From JBDWFY01 sp965275915 (lineage in GTDB: Bacteria; Pseudomonadota; Alphaproteobacteria; Rhizobiales; Stappiaceae), in NCBI GenBank assembly GCA_965275915.1, contig CBDHYI010000008.1:1-64000 (forward strand): a stretch of DNA of 64,000 nucleotides, given 5' to 3'. The notes under the pieces are model-generated. The model saw nothing but the letters and a program-made list of their open reading frames with translations, made no database searches and was not told where the DNA came from. The number at the start of each line of letters is the position of its first letter. Within the stretch, counting starts at the first letter, position 1. Position numbers and translations under genes: made by a program. Positions 8,839 to 17,584 of this stretch are shown piece after piece.

Positions 8839-9345
8839 ATGGCGGCTGTTTCCAGGTTTTACAAGTTTTTGATCGACGCCATGGCGGTGGTGGCCGGGGC
8901 CACTCTGGTGTGGCTGATGGTCTCCGTCGTGATGTCGGTGCTGATGCGTAATCTGGGCCTCCAGCCCTTTGCCTGGCTGTTCACCTCGTCCGAATACGGG
9001 CTTTTATATATGACCATGCTCGGCGCACCCTGGCTTGTCCGCGAAAAGGGGCATGTTCACATCGAGCTGGTGACCTCCGCCGTCCCGGACGGCCCCAGAC
9101 GTCTTGTCAGCCGTCTCGTGGCGCTTGCCTGTGTGCTCGTCTGCGTCATCCTTGCCTGGCAGGGTCTTGAGCTCTTCTTGAAGAACATCGAGCGCGGCGA
9201 CTATGACACGCGCGCCTACTACTACCCCCGCTGGCTGCTGACAATCACCTTTCCGCTGAGCTTCGGCCTGATGGCGCTTGAATTCATGCGCTTTGTCGTC
9301 GGTTCGGAGCTGATGCATACCGGTGAAGCGGGGATACACGAATAA
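8839..9345 (+). CDS. dctQ: TRAP transporter small permease subunit
   Basis: 168 residues with four hydrophobic segments (about 15-37, 50-68, 90-110 and 132-152), the usual DctQ topology. The motif YGLLYMTMLGAPWLVREKGHV is characteristic of the family; the conserved Glu/Lys pair precedes the second half. ATG at 8839 is preferred to a TTG at 8818. Its stop overlaps the dctM start by one base (TAATG). It bridges receptor and large permease in the inner membrane. Confidence 0.9.
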   Translation: MAAVSRFYKFLIDAMAVVAGATLVWLMVSVVMSVLMRNLGLQPFAWLFTSSEYGLLYMTMLGAPWLVREKGHVHIELVTSAVPDGPRRLVSRLVALACVLVCVILAWQGLELFLKNIERGDYDTRAYYYPRWLLTITFPLSFGLMALEFMRFVVGSELMHTGEAGIHE

Positions 9346-10652
9346 TGGAATGGTACGAAGCGCTTGCCCTGCTCCTGGGACTGATCGTGTTCCTGATGGC
9401 CATGGGCATGCCGGTTGCCCTGGCGTTTCTGGCTGCCAATATTGTCGGTGCCTGGGTCTTCATGGGTGGCGAGCGCGGCATCGGCCAACTGTTGAACAAC
9501 GGCCTTGGGTCACTCACCAAGTTCGCGCTCGTGCCGATCCCGCTCTTTCTGTTGATGGGCGAGATCTTCTTTCACACCGGGCTTGGCGGACGCATGTTCA
9601 ACGCCATTGACAAGCTGCTCGGTCGGCTCTCCGGCCGTTTAAGCTATGTCACCGTTCTGGGCGGCACAGCCTTTTCGACTCTGTCCGGCTCCTCCATGGG
9701 GTCCACTGCGCTGCTGGGCTCCCTGATGGTGCCGGAAATGAACCAGCGCGGATACAAAACCCATATGAGTATCGGCCCGATTCTGGGCACAGGCGGCCTT
9801 GCCATCATCATTCCGCCGTCGGCGCTGGCGGTTCTCCTGGCCACCCTGGCACAGATCGATGTCGGCGCGCTCCTGATTGCCGGTGTTATTCCGGGCCTGA
9901 TCCTGGCCGGATTTTACATCAGCACCATCTGGCTGCAGACCAGGCTCGACCCGGGCGCTGCGCCAGCCTATGACGTGGAGCCGCTCTCCTTTCTGAGCAA
10001 GATTTCCCTGCTCTTGCGAGAGGTCGTGCCGATGGTCGGTGTGATGGTGGTGATCATCATCCTGATGATCAACGGTTTCGTCACCCCGTCCGAAGCAGCC
10101 GCCTTCGGCGCCTTGGGCGTCCTGATCCTGGCAGCTGTTTTCCGTTGCCTGACCTGGGAGGCAATACGCAAATCCGTCACCGGTGCGCTCAAAGTGACGT
10201 TGATGGCCTATCTGATCGTCTTCGGATCGGCGACCTTCAGTCAGCTCCTGGCCTTTTCCGGCGCATCCAGGGGCCTCGTCAACTGGGCCATTTCCTTCGA
10301 GCTTGCACCGATCGCCATGCTGATGGTGATGTTCGCCGTGCTGTTGTTGCTTGGTATGTTCATGGAGCAGATCTCCATGATGCTCCTTACCGTGCCGATC
10401 TTCTTCCCGCTGGCCATGAGTCTTGGCTATGATCCGATCTGGTTCGGACTGATCATGCTGCTGGCCCTGGAAATCAGCTTCACGACACCGCCTTTCGGAT
10501 TGCTGCTGTTCGTTATGAAGGGTGTCGCTCCACCCGGCACGACCATGCGCACCATCTATACGTCAGCCTTCCCGTTCATCGGCTGCTCGCTGCTGCTTGT
10601 TGCGCTGCTGGTGCTGTTTCCTGAAATCGCATTGTGGCTCCCGAACCTTTAA
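9345..10652 (+). CDS. dctM: TRAP transporter large permease subunit
   Basis: 435 residues, about 12 membrane segments, standard DctM length. GMPVALAFLAANIVGAWV near the start, SGSSMGSTALLGSLMVPEM and the C-terminal FTTPPFGLLLFVMKGVAPP are hallmark DctM motifs. It performs sodium-coupled uptake of the ligand delivered by DctP. It is the last gene of the rightward operon; a 7-bp inverted repeat (10651-10657/10670-10676) overlaps the stop but lacks a T-run. Confidence 0.93.
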   Translation: MEWYEALALLLGLIVFLMAMGMPVALAFLAANIVGAWVFMGGERGIGQLLNNGLGSLTKFALVPIPLFLLMGEIFFHTGLGGRMFNAIDKLLGRLSGRLSYVTVLGGTAFSTLSGSSMGSTALLGSLMVPEMNQRGYKTHMSIGPILGTGGLAIIIPPSALAVLLATLAQIDVGALLIAGVIPGLILAGFYISTIWLQTRLDPGAAPAYDVEPLSFLSKISLLLREVVPMVGVMVVIIILMINGFVTPSEAAAFGALGVLILAAVFRCLTWEAIRKSVTGALKVTLMAYLIVFGSATFSQLLAFSGASRGLVNWAISFELAPIAMLMVMFAVLLLLGMFMEQISMMLLTVPIFFPLAMSLGYDPIWFGLIMLLALEISFTTPPFGLLLFVMKGVAPPGTTMRTIYTSAFPFIGCSLLLVALLVLFPEIALWLPNL

Positions 10653-10796
10653 CGGGTAATCTCATCGAAACCCGTTGGCGTAAAGTCGGTTACTTGCGGC
10701 GACACGCAGGGACAACGGAAATGGCATCGATTTGGTTGCCGGCAATATATTAATAGAAACTAATATAGTATAAATCAATGAAATATATAGATAAAA

Positions 10797-10873
10797 TGGT
10801 AGCGGAGGAGGGACTTGAACCCCCGACACGCGGATTATGATTCCGCTGCTCTAACCAGCTGAGCTACTCCGCC
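10797..10873 (-). tRNA. tRNA-Met (CAU), elongator type
   Basis: Full 77-nt cloverleaf on the minus strand, 5' end at 10873 with GGCGGAG and encoded CCA at 10799-10797. The anticodon stem GCGGA/TCCGC holds the loop ATCATAA, giving CAU. The T-arm reads GGGGGTTCAAGTCCCTC. The G1-U72 wobble agrees with alphaproteobacterial elongator tRNA-Met; a C1-A72 mismatch, the initiator mark, is absent. A lysidine-modified tRNA-Ile is less likely. Confidence 0.95.
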
Positions 10874-10914
10874 ACAGGCCGCAACATGTGTTTTGTCACC
10901 GGAAGCGAGGCTGC

Positions 10915-10943
10915 ATATAATGAGGCTGCGGCTATGCTGTCAA
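10915..10943 (-). promoter_or_regulatory. Sigma-70-type promoter for tRNA-Met
   Basis: Reading the minus strand, TTGACA (10943-10938) is followed after 17 bp by TTATAT (10920-10915), about 42 bp before the tRNA 5' end. The -35 is a perfect consensus; the -10 is approximate. Confidence 0.5.
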
Positions 10944-11002
10944 GTCGTGGACGGCGGTTCTTTGACTTTGCGCATCATTCCGCCCACAGCCCGGAAACTT
11001 TA

Positions 11003-11120
11003 GGGTATGGCCCCATAAATATACTTGAAATGGTATGAGCCGATTTGTTCGGATCGTGCTGTTTGAATGCGAGGCGCAAGTCCGAAGGAAACCATCCGGT
11101 TTTCAAGAACGTGCAACGCT
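11003..11120. repeat. Diverged MITE relict
   Basis: After TA at 11001-11002 the sequence GGGTATGGCCCCATAAAT resembles the terminal repeat of the two 265-bp elements at 43684 and 55547, and 11085-11107 matches their internal block (AGGAAACC-TCCGGTTTTCAAG, one difference). No opposite terminus is recognisable before the methyltransferase gene at 11249, so the copy is decayed or truncated. The 11-kb and 42-kb ends share about 20 identical bases. No gene was seen in 10874-11248. Confidence 0.6.
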
Positions 11121-11248
11121 GTCGCCGGACCAATCGGTCCTATCCGAAAGGACGGACAAACGGCGTCGATCTGCTGCGTCAGGCTGTTCAACCGGGCATC
11201 ACGGGGATTTCTTCCCCGTCCGGCGACCGGGCGCAGCCGCCGAAACCG

Positions 11249-11974
11249 TCAATCTCTGCGAAAATCGAGCAAGGTGAACAGGCCGGCCGGTGGCAGCGTT
11301 TCTTCGCTCTTGAGTGTCAGCCCCTGCGTTGCCGTCAGTTGTTCGCGCCTGAAGTCGGGATGCCAGCCAAGGCGCTTCGCAAATCCGGACAAATGGCGCT
11401 CAACGGATGCGCGGACACCTTTGTCGGCGGCAAAGTGACTGACGACGATGATCCGTCCGCCCGGTTTCACGACGCGCACGAGTTCGCGCATGACGCTGGG
11501 CGCATCGGGGACCACTGTCATGACATACATGGCAACGGCGACATCGAACGTTGCATTCGGAAACGCGAGCGCGCTCGCATCCATTTGCGACAGGCCGACA
11601 ACATGGCCGAGCGACCTGCTCTTAACTTTCTTGTGCGCACGGGCAAGCATTTCGCCCGACAGATCGATACCCGTGACCGAGAGGTCGGGCCGGTAGTCCG
11701 GCAGGGACAGTCCTGTTCCCACACCGACCTCCAGTACGGATCCCGACAGGTTGTTGATGCGTTTGACCGCCGCCCGCCGTCCCCATCCGACGGACGCGTC
11801 GAAAAACATATCGTAAACCGGCGCCCAGCCTGCATAGGCGGCCTGTACGGAGCGTTTGTCGAGCCGGCGTTTGCCGATTCGGCCAGACGTCCGGCCATTG
11901 AACTTACCGGCTATCCGTTCAAGGAAAGGTGCCGTCCGTTGGCGAGCGACAGCACGTGCACGCTTGTTTGCCAT
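11249..11974 (-). CDS. pmtA: SAM-dependent methyltransferase, PmtA-like
   Basis: 241 residues. Class I methyltransferase fold with motif I LEVGVGTGLSLPDY, GIDLSGEMLARA and VVKPGGRIIVVSHF. AYAGWAPVYDMFFDASVGWG before motif I resembles Rhodobacter-type phosphatidylethanolamine N-methyltransferases, which make phosphatidylcholine; a ubiquinone/menaquinone-type methyltransferase is the alternative. A basic 35-residue N-terminal extension is present. ATG at 11974 follows AGGAGGT. Transcribed in the same direction as mnmA with a short gap. Confidence 0.7.
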   Translation of the reverse strand: MANKRARAVARQRTAPFLERIAGKFNGRTSGRIGKRRLDKRSVQAAYAGWAPVYDMFFDASVGWGRRAAVKRINNLSGSVLEVGVGTGLSLPDYRPDLSVTGIDLSGEMLARAHKKVKSRSLGHVVGLSQMDASALAFPNATFDVAVAMYVMTVVPDAPSVMRELVRVVKPGGRIIVVSHFAADKGVRASVERHLSGFAKRLGWHPDFRREQLTATQGLTLKSEETLPPAGLFTLLDFRRD

Positions 11975-12005
11975 CGGATCATACCTCCTGTCAGATCGTG
12001 CGGTC

Positions 12006-13199
12006 TCAGACCTCGGGGGATGTGAGGACCGCTTCCTTTAATCGACGCAACGCCGCCTCGGCTTCCGGACCGCGTTCCGTCCGGTCAATCCAGCCACCGC
12101 CGAAAACCCGGGCATCTTCGCCGTCCCGGTCGTAAAACACGCAGGCCTGGCCGGGCGCGACGCCATGTTCACCATCTGTCAGTTCGACATAGACCCCTTT
12201 TGTGTCGGCAAAAAGGGTGGCCGGGACCGGAGGACGCGTTGAGCGGACTTTGGCAACGATGTCAAGGCCGTCGTCGAGGATGTCGGTGAGATCGCCCGGG
12301 CCGATCCAGTTCACATCGCGCAGGTAAAGGCGTCGGGTCAGCAGCGCTTCCCTGGGTCCGACAATCACCCGTTTCGTGTCCGCGTCCAGATGAACGACAT
12401 AAAGCGGTTCTCCTGCGGCGATGCCGATGCCGCGGCGCTGTCCGATCGTATAGTGAATGATCCCTTCATGCTGTCCAAGCACGCGGCCGTCAATATGGAC
12501 AATATCTCCGGCCTCCGCCGCATCCGGTTTCAGCCGCTGAATGATGTCGGCATATTTGCCCTGGGGAACAAAGCAGATGTCCTGACTGTCGTGCTTTTCG
12601 GCAATGTGCAGTCCGAACTCGCGCGCGAGTTCGCGTGTCTCCGGCTTGGTCAGGCCGCCAAGCGGAAAGCGCAGAAAGTCAAGCTGTTCCTGAGTGGTGG
12701 CAAACAGAAAGTAGCTCTGGTCGCGGTCCAGATCCACCGGACGGTACATTGCGCGCTTGCCCGCTTCGGTGGCGGACCGGATATAGTGTCCGGTCACCAG
12801 CACGTCGGCGCCGAGCGTTTTTGCGGTTTCAAGCAGATCGTGAAACTTGACGGTCTGGTTGCAGGCGACGCACGGGATCGGCGTTTCGCCGGCAATGTAA
12901 CTGTCGGCGAACCGGTTGATCACCTTTTCTTTGAAGCGGTCTTCATAGTCCAGCACATAGTGCGGAATGTCCAGGCGCTCGGAAACGGCGCGCGCATCGT
13001 GAATATCCTGTCCGGCACAACAGGCGCCTTTGCGGTGAATGGCGGCGCCATGGTCATAAAGCTGCAGTGTGACCCCGACGACATCATAGCCTTCGCGCTT
13101 CATCAGTCCGGCTACGACGGACGAATCCACACCGCCGGACATAGCGACGACGACACGCGTATCTTCCGGCTTTCCCGGCAGGCCGAGGCTGTTCAACAT
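12006..13199 (-). CDS. mnmA: tRNA-specific 2-thiouridylase
   Basis: 397 residues from the chosen start. Performs thiolation of U34 in Lys, Glu and Gln tRNAs, taking sulfur from a persulfide. PP-loop VVVAMSGGVDSSVVAGLM binds ATP; the two catalytic cysteines are seen in IPCVACNQ and DSQDICFVP; HYTIGQRRGIG is conserved. ATG at 13199 (MLNSLGLPGKPEDTR) matches alphaproteobacterial homologues and has GGTGA upstream. An in-frame ATG at 13295 would add 32 residues without recognisable homology or a ribosome site. Confidence 0.93.
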   Translation of the reverse strand: MLNSLGLPGKPEDTRVVVAMSGGVDSSVVAGLMKREGYDVVGVTLQLYDHGAAIHRKGACCAGQDIHDARAVSERLDIPHYVLDYEDRFKEKVINRFADSYIAGETPIPCVACNQTVKFHDLLETAKTLGADVLVTGHYIRSATEAGKRAMYRPVDLDRDQSYFLFATTQEQLDFLRFPLGGLTKPETRELAREFGLHIAEKHDSQDICFVPQGKYADIIQRLKPDAAEAGDIVHIDGRVLGQHEGIIHYTIGQRRGIGIAAGEPLYVVHLDADTKRVIVGPREALLTRRLYLRDVNWIGPGDLTDILDDGLDIVAKVRSTRPPVPATLFADTKGVYVELTDGEHGVAPGQACVFYDRDGEDARVFGGGWIDRTERGPEAEAALRRLKEAVLTSPEV

Positions 13200-13568
13200 C
13201 TTCTGATCACCTGGTTCGACCGAATCGATATGTCGTTGCGGACATGCTGCCCAATCGGCAGACCGGTCTTGGTCGTTCATTTCAACCGCACTCATCTAAG
13301 GCAGAAAAGGCTTAAGAACAATGGGTTTTGGTGCTCGCGGGGTAATATAGACACTCTGTCTTACAAGGCCAAGGTTTCGGAAATCTTTGCCCTGCTAGGC
13401 AAAAATTGCAGTATCCCGACCGGACAGCTTCTGTCGATTTTTGATAACCTACTGAAAAACAACACAATAAAAACTGGCCTCGTCCTTGCTTGCAGTCTGA
13501 TGGGGGCATGTGCTCAGTCGGGCTGCTGGGCCATGTCAGGGTTTAAACCTGACGAAGTGGGGTCAATC
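13200..13568. other. Intergenic region between mnmA and fliK
   Basis: 369 bp divergent spacer, more AT-rich than its surroundings (13430-13490). It should hold the promoters for mnmA (minus) and fliK (plus). The + strand is open throughout in the fliK frame, but codon content upstream of 13569 does not look coding. No full CtrA box or sigma-54 site was found. Confidence 0.5.
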
Positions 13569-15863
13569 GTGAACGTATTAGCGTTTCTGGCGGGGGTGCT
13601 GGAAAGCCGATCGGGCGGAGCAACACAAACCGCACAATCAACGGACGGCAACGGTGCGAAGGGAACCTTTGCCGATATTCTGAAAAAGAGTGCCGCCGGT
13701 GACGGTGATGTGGCGGCCGGGTCAGGAGTGTTTACCGGTGTTACGGATCAAGATGCCCTATCGGCGCCGGGCGCCGGAGAGCCGGACGCATCGCCGGAAG
13801 AGGCCTCCGGTATTGTCCAGCCTTTCAGACCGAATGGCGCTCCGATGAACACCGATCAGGATCAGGCGGCCGCAAACGGGCCGATTCCGATGCTGCTGTC
13901 ACTGCGCGAAGGCCTTGAAGCCGGCGATATCACACTTGATGACCTTGAGCGGGCGTTTGAACAATTCAAGGAGCTTGAGCAAGCGGGCCAATCTCCCGGG
14001 CAAACCGGCGGACAATCCGATGCGCCCGCCATATCAGGGCCGGAAGGGTCCCCGTCATTGGCTCCCGGACCGCTTGGTCCCAGATCACTTGGCACCGGAT
14101 CACTTGGTACCGGATCAGTGGTGCCGTTTTCTCCGAATGATGGTCCAGTGCCCAATGCCGGCTTGTCGGGTGTCACCCCACCGGGGATCAGACCGGCCGA
14201 TGGGGATGCGGCCGTAACCGCGTTCTCTGCCGGTCAGACTCAGAATGCCGACGCAAACGCTTTGGCCGGGCCCCGTCCGTCCCGGGGAAATCCGACATTC
14301 TTCGGACCGGAGAGACCGCAGATTGAAGAGCCGGTACCTGATGAGGGCGCCGACTTTGTCGTGACGGCGTCAAGGGCCTCGCCGTCGGGTGACGGTGTGA
14401 CGCCGTCAAACGGACCGCCGTCAGGTGAAGCTGGCAACCCGGTTCCGGCAAACAGAGATCAGGATATTGTCGTGCCGGGCCCGCCGGATCAGCATGTTCT
14501 TGACAGCGTCGGCCAATCAACCGCCGCGACCAACCATACTGTTCCCGCAATCGACGGTGATGGAGCGCCTCTGCCTGGTCCGGTGGGTGGGCAAGGGGCG
14601 CTTCCCGCGGAAACGGGCACGGCGCGGCCGCCAATCGCAGCCCCTTTTGACGGCGATGCCGGCGGGCAGGGGCCGGACAGCCCGGTGGAGCCACTGGCAG
14701 TGCCCTTTTCGGATAGGTCCGGTCAGGGGCTGATACCGGACGCAAAATTGCCGGAGACGGGCCTGCCTGCTACGGATCGCCCAACGGTCAAGCCGTCCGT
14801 GAGGTCCGGCGAACAGATGCCCGGTCCGTTGCAGGATCCGCCGACTGAAGCTGTCAGACCGCAGGCATCCGATCTGCCGGTAAATCCTGCCGCCGACCGG
14901 ACGACGGCCGCAAAGGCCCCGGACGCAACCAGGCAGCCCCCGGCATGGATTGATGCGATCATCGATGCGGCAGAGCAGGCCGGAGCCGCCGGCGATGATC
15001 TGGCAATCCGCGGATCTGCCGTCAAAGCGGAGTTTGTGCTTCCTGCTGAAAAGGGTGGAGCAGGCGGACTGCAAAGCGAAAGTCCCATACCGGGTACACT
15101 GAACAGATCGGTGGACAGGCCGGCCGAAGCGCCAAGGAGCACGCTGTTCACTGACGACAGTTTAAGGCGACTGGAGGACAACCCGACTGGTAAACCGGTT
15201 GCATCCGGACCGAGTGGGCCGCAATCGCTGGCAAAGCCTGATGCTCGTCCTGCCGGTGCTCCGGCAGGCGCGGTTACGCTGGAGATAGCGGAAACCGGCC
15301 CGCTGGTCTTACCGGCTGAGACGGGTGGAGCGACGCCGGAACCGGATGATCCTCTTCTTCTGCAAACATCCGGGCGGGCGGACAGTCACCTGACGGCGAT
15401 CCGGCCGATGACGGCCACGCAGGGCGGCAGTCAGACCTCGGTTCCCATCGAAGCCGTCGGGCTTCACATTGCCCGGATGGCCCAGCAGAAAGAGTCCCGT
15501 TTTGAGATCAGACTGCATCCGTCGGAGCTCGGACGGATCGATGTGCGGCTTGACATCAACGAGCAGGGCGAGGTGAAAGCCCATCTCATTGTCGAGCGCC
15601 GCGAGACCATGGATATGCTCCAGCGAGATTCCCGCGAACTGCAGCGGGCCCTGAACGAAGCAGGGCTGAGCACGGATCAGAACAGCCTTAATTTTTCGAT
15701 GAAAAACCAGAACGGTGAAGGGTTTGCCGACGGGGCGGGAAGCCCGCAGTCCCTGGATTCCGTGGCGCAAAGGGATGAAAACGAGCCTGACGGCATTGCT
15801 GAAGCCGCAGCGCGGCGCGCCTATGTCCAGTCGAGCGACGGTGCGCTGGACATAAGCATTTAA
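13569..15863 (+). CDS. fliK: Flagellar hook-length control protein FliK
   Basis: About 764 residues. The C-terminal 120 residues (LHIARMAQQKESRFEIRLHP, then SELGRIDVRLDINEQGEVKA) are the Flg_hook domain that switches export specificity from hook to filament. The first 600 residues are low-complexity, rich in Pro, Gly, Asp and Ala as expected for the molecular ruler, with a short tandem repeat SLGTGSLGTGS near 14090. The start is uncertain: GTG at 13569 (VNVLAFLAGVLE) after GTGGGG is preferred; ATG at 13533 or 13500 are alternatives. It is followed by flgD at 37 bp. Confidence 0.88.
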   Translation: MNVLAFLAGVLESRSGGATQTAQSTDGNGAKGTFADILKKSAAGDGDVAAGSGVFTGVTDQDALSAPGAGEPDASPEEASGIVQPFRPNGAPMNTDQDQAAANGPIPMLLSLREGLEAGDITLDDLERAFEQFKELEQAGQSPGQTGGQSDAPAISGPEGSPSLAPGPLGPRSLGTGSLGTGSVVPFSPNDGPVPNAGLSGVTPPGIRPADGDAAVTAFSAGQTQNADANALAGPRPSRGNPTFFGPERPQIEEPVPDEGADFVVTASRASPSGDGVTPSNGPPSGEAGNPVPANRDQDIVVPGPPDQHVLDSVGQSTAATNHTVPAIDGDGAPLPGPVGGQGALPAETGTARPPIAAPFDGDAGGQGPDSPVEPLAVPFSDRSGQGLIPDAKLPETGLPATDRPTVKPSVRSGEQMPGPLQDPPTEAVRPQASDLPVNPAADRTTAAKAPDATRQPPAWIDAIIDAAEQAGAAGDDLAIRGSAVKAEFVLPAEKGGAGGLQSESPIPGTLNRSVDRPAEAPRSTLFTDDSLRRLEDNPTGKPVASGPSGPQSLAKPDARPAGAPAGAVTLEIAETGPLVLPAETGGATPEPDDPLLLQTSGRADSHLTAIRPMTATQGGSQTSVPIEAVGLHIARMAQQKESRFEIRLHPSELGRIDVRLDINEQGEVKAHLIVERRETMDMLQRDSRELQRALNEAGLSTDQNSLNFSMKNQNGEGFADGAGSPQSLDSVAQRDENEPDGIAEAAARRAYVQSSDGALDISI

Positions 15864-15900
15864 GACATGTCTTGGAAAAGACGGAAAGATTGGTGAGAGA

Positions 15901-16569
15901 ATGGACGCAATATCTTCAGTATCCGGCAGCGGAGGCACATCGACAACGTCCGATGCCAATTCGGCTCTGGGCGACAATTATGAGCTGTTCCTGACCCTGT
16001 TGACAACACAGTTGCGCAATCAGGATCCGCTTGATCCGGCCGACCCATCCGAATTCACCAATCAACTGGTGCAATACTCGTCGGTTGAACAGTCTATTCT
16101 GACAAACCAGAATCTTGAGGACCTGATCGCCAAAGTTTCCGCGGATGAGGCGTACAATCTTGTCGGATATATCGGATCGGAAGTCACTGCGGCGGGGAAC
16201 GAAACGCAACTGAAAAACGGCAGCGCAAACTGGGAATACAACGTTCCGGCAGATGCAACGGATGCGAAGATCGAGATTTTCAATTCCGCCGGCGCCCTGG
16301 TTTACAGCGAAGAGCGGGATCTGGCCAAAGGGTCTCAGACATATGTCTGGGATGGAAAAACGACAGGCGGAACCGATGCACCCGAGGGAACCTATTCGAT
16401 TGAGTTCACGGCGACAGACGCCGATGACAACGCGCTTGCGATCACAACGGAAGTCAAGGGTGTCGTGGATGGCGTCGATCTCAGTGGCAGCACGCCATAT
16501 CTGCTCATCGGCGACAGCCGTATCCCTGCCTCTGCCGTTACCAGGGTTGGAACTGCGCCGTCCGTGTGA
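15901..16569 (+). CDS. flgD: Flagellar hook capping protein FlgD
   Basis: 222 residues. The N-terminal FlgD signature is clear: LGDNYELFLTLLTTQLRNQD, then PLDPADPSEFTNQLVQYSSV. The C-terminal half has the FlgD Tudor/Fn3-like domain (FNSAGALVYSEERD, YVWDGKTTGGTDAPEG). It scaffolds assembly of hook subunits at the tip. ATG at 15901 follows GGTGAGAGA. It lies directly after fliK, the usual alphaproteobacterial neighbour. Confidence 0.95.
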   Translation: MDAISSVSGSGGTSTTSDANSALGDNYELFLTLLTTQLRNQDPLDPADPSEFTNQLVQYSSVEQSILTNQNLEDLIAKVSADEAYNLVGYIGSEVTAAGNETQLKNGSANWEYNVPADATDAKIEIFNSAGALVYSEERDLAKGSQTYVWDGKTTGGTDAPEGTYSIEFTATDADDNALAITTEVKGVVDGVDLSGSTPYLLIGDSRIPASAVTRVGTAPSV

Positions 16570-16623
16570 TTTTGAGCGTAGCCGCAACCCTCTTGAATTT
16601 ATTACCAAATCATTGAGAACGCT

Positions 16624-16638
16624 TTAGCTAAATCTTAA
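16624..16638. promoter_or_regulatory. Degenerate CtrA-type site upstream of sciP
   Basis: TTAG-N7-TTAA differs from the CtrA consensus TTAA-N7-TTAA by one base and lies 55 bp ahead of the sciP start. sciP is CtrA-controlled in Caulobacter, so the position is plausible, but one mismatch in AT-rich sequence is weak evidence. Confidence 0.4.
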
Positions 16639-16692
16639 ATTCATTGCCGTACTGTCGGTTCTCGTAGTGGTCATGGTTAGTGTGAGAGTCCG

Positions 16693-16968
16693 ATGACCGA
16701 ACAAGTGCGTTCGAGAGTAAAATATGTAATTGGGCCCGATGGCAGCCCGTTGACAATTGCCGATCTTCCACCGACGTCGACACGGCGCTGGGTGATCAGA
16801 AGAAAGGCGGAAGTTGTTGCTGCGGTCAGAGGTGGCCTTCTGTCACTTGAGGAAGCATGTCAGCGTTATACGTTGACGGTGGAAGAATTCCTCTCCTGGC
16901 AATGTTCAATCGACAAACATGGCCTTGCAGGCCTGCGTGCGACGCGTATTCAGCAATATCGCGAATAA
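16693..16968 (+). CDS. sciP: CtrA inhibitor protein SciP (DUF1153)
   Basis: 91 residues, nearly all one DUF1153 helix-turn-helix domain: VKYVIGPDGSPLTIADLPP, RRWVIRRKAEVVAAVRGG and LSLEEACQRYTLTVEEFLSW. In Caulobacter SciP binds the CtrA DNA-binding domain and blocks its activation of flagellar and cell-cycle genes in the swarmer phase. Here the gene sits between flgD and fliF, and CtrA-like sites flank it, consistent with feedback on the same cluster. Length and sequence are close to family norms. Confidence 0.92.
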   Translation: MTEQVRSRVKYVIGPDGSPLTIADLPPTSTRRWVIRRKAEVVAAVRGGLLSLEEACQRYTLTVEEFLSWQCSIDKHGLAGLRATRIQQYRE

Positions 16969-17107
16969 CGTTTCTTGCGGTTTGTCAGCCGATAGGCGGG
17001 CGACAATGATCGGGCATGCATGTCCGGGGTCCTGCCTGTTTGGATAAGAAATATCTGAGGCAACACCCTCCGGGAAGACGGTCTTCTCGGTAAGAACTGT
17101 TTTGGAC

Positions 17108-17128
17108 ACACCGGAAGGACTCCGGTGT
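17108..17128. other. Hairpin in the sciP-fliF interval
   Basis: Perfect inverted repeat with 8-bp arms ACACCGGA and TCCGGTGT and a 5-base loop. No T-run follows, so Rho-independent termination is not supported. Confidence 0.35.
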
Positions 17129-17569
17129 TGTGGTCGATGACAAAGTCAGGTGCCAAATCCTTTTGGCACTGACCACCTTCAAGGATGCCATTTCCCAAAG
17201 TTGATTTATGACGGAGTGCGGCTACCGCAACGGACCGCCGCCGGGGGCGCCCAATCGTGGCAAACGGGGCACAATTTTGCCCGATTTTTTCGATCAGACG
17301 TTTGGTGTGCGGTTCTGTTGCAACCGGATTTGCGCGGCGCCGATCTCCTTTTCATTGTCCCAAAAGTGTCGCATCCGGCGGAAACTTATCCGGTTTGTCG
17401 AATAAGAGCCCCGCTGTCAAATAGCGGAAATACAAGTGGAATTCGGCATGGAAGAGTCTTCGTGCCGTCATGGGAACCGGCAGATTTTGCCCAGGGAAAA
17501 TAATTCCCACCGCTTTTTGCAATCTGCAATCGCAAATAATGGCAGAAATGGGTCACCATAGAGACTTTG

Positions 17570-17584
17570 TTAAGGCGCCGTTAA
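17570..17584 (+). promoter_or_regulatory. CtrA box upstream of fliF
   Basis: Exact TTAA-N7-TTAA match (spacer GGCGCCG), followed by C as in the extended consensus TTAAC. It lies about 130 bp before the fliF start. CtrA directly drives early flagellar operons in Caulobacter and relatives, so this is a good candidate activator site for fliFGHN-flbD-flhA. Confidence 0.7.

Noticed and set aside
11215..11260. Terminator after the PmtA-like gene (ACGGGG/CCCCGT stem)
   Set aside because: Only 6 bp of stem and no T-run on the minus strand.
12390..13568. Continuous + strand reading frame that would extend FliK by nearly 400 residues
   Set aside because: It runs antisense to mnmA, which has strong motifs; the extension has no homology and no ribosome site. 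GC-rich antisense frames are common here.
17150..17503. 117-residue frame between sciP and fliF
   Set aside because: No recognisable domain, Cys/Arg-rich random-looking composition, poor start.
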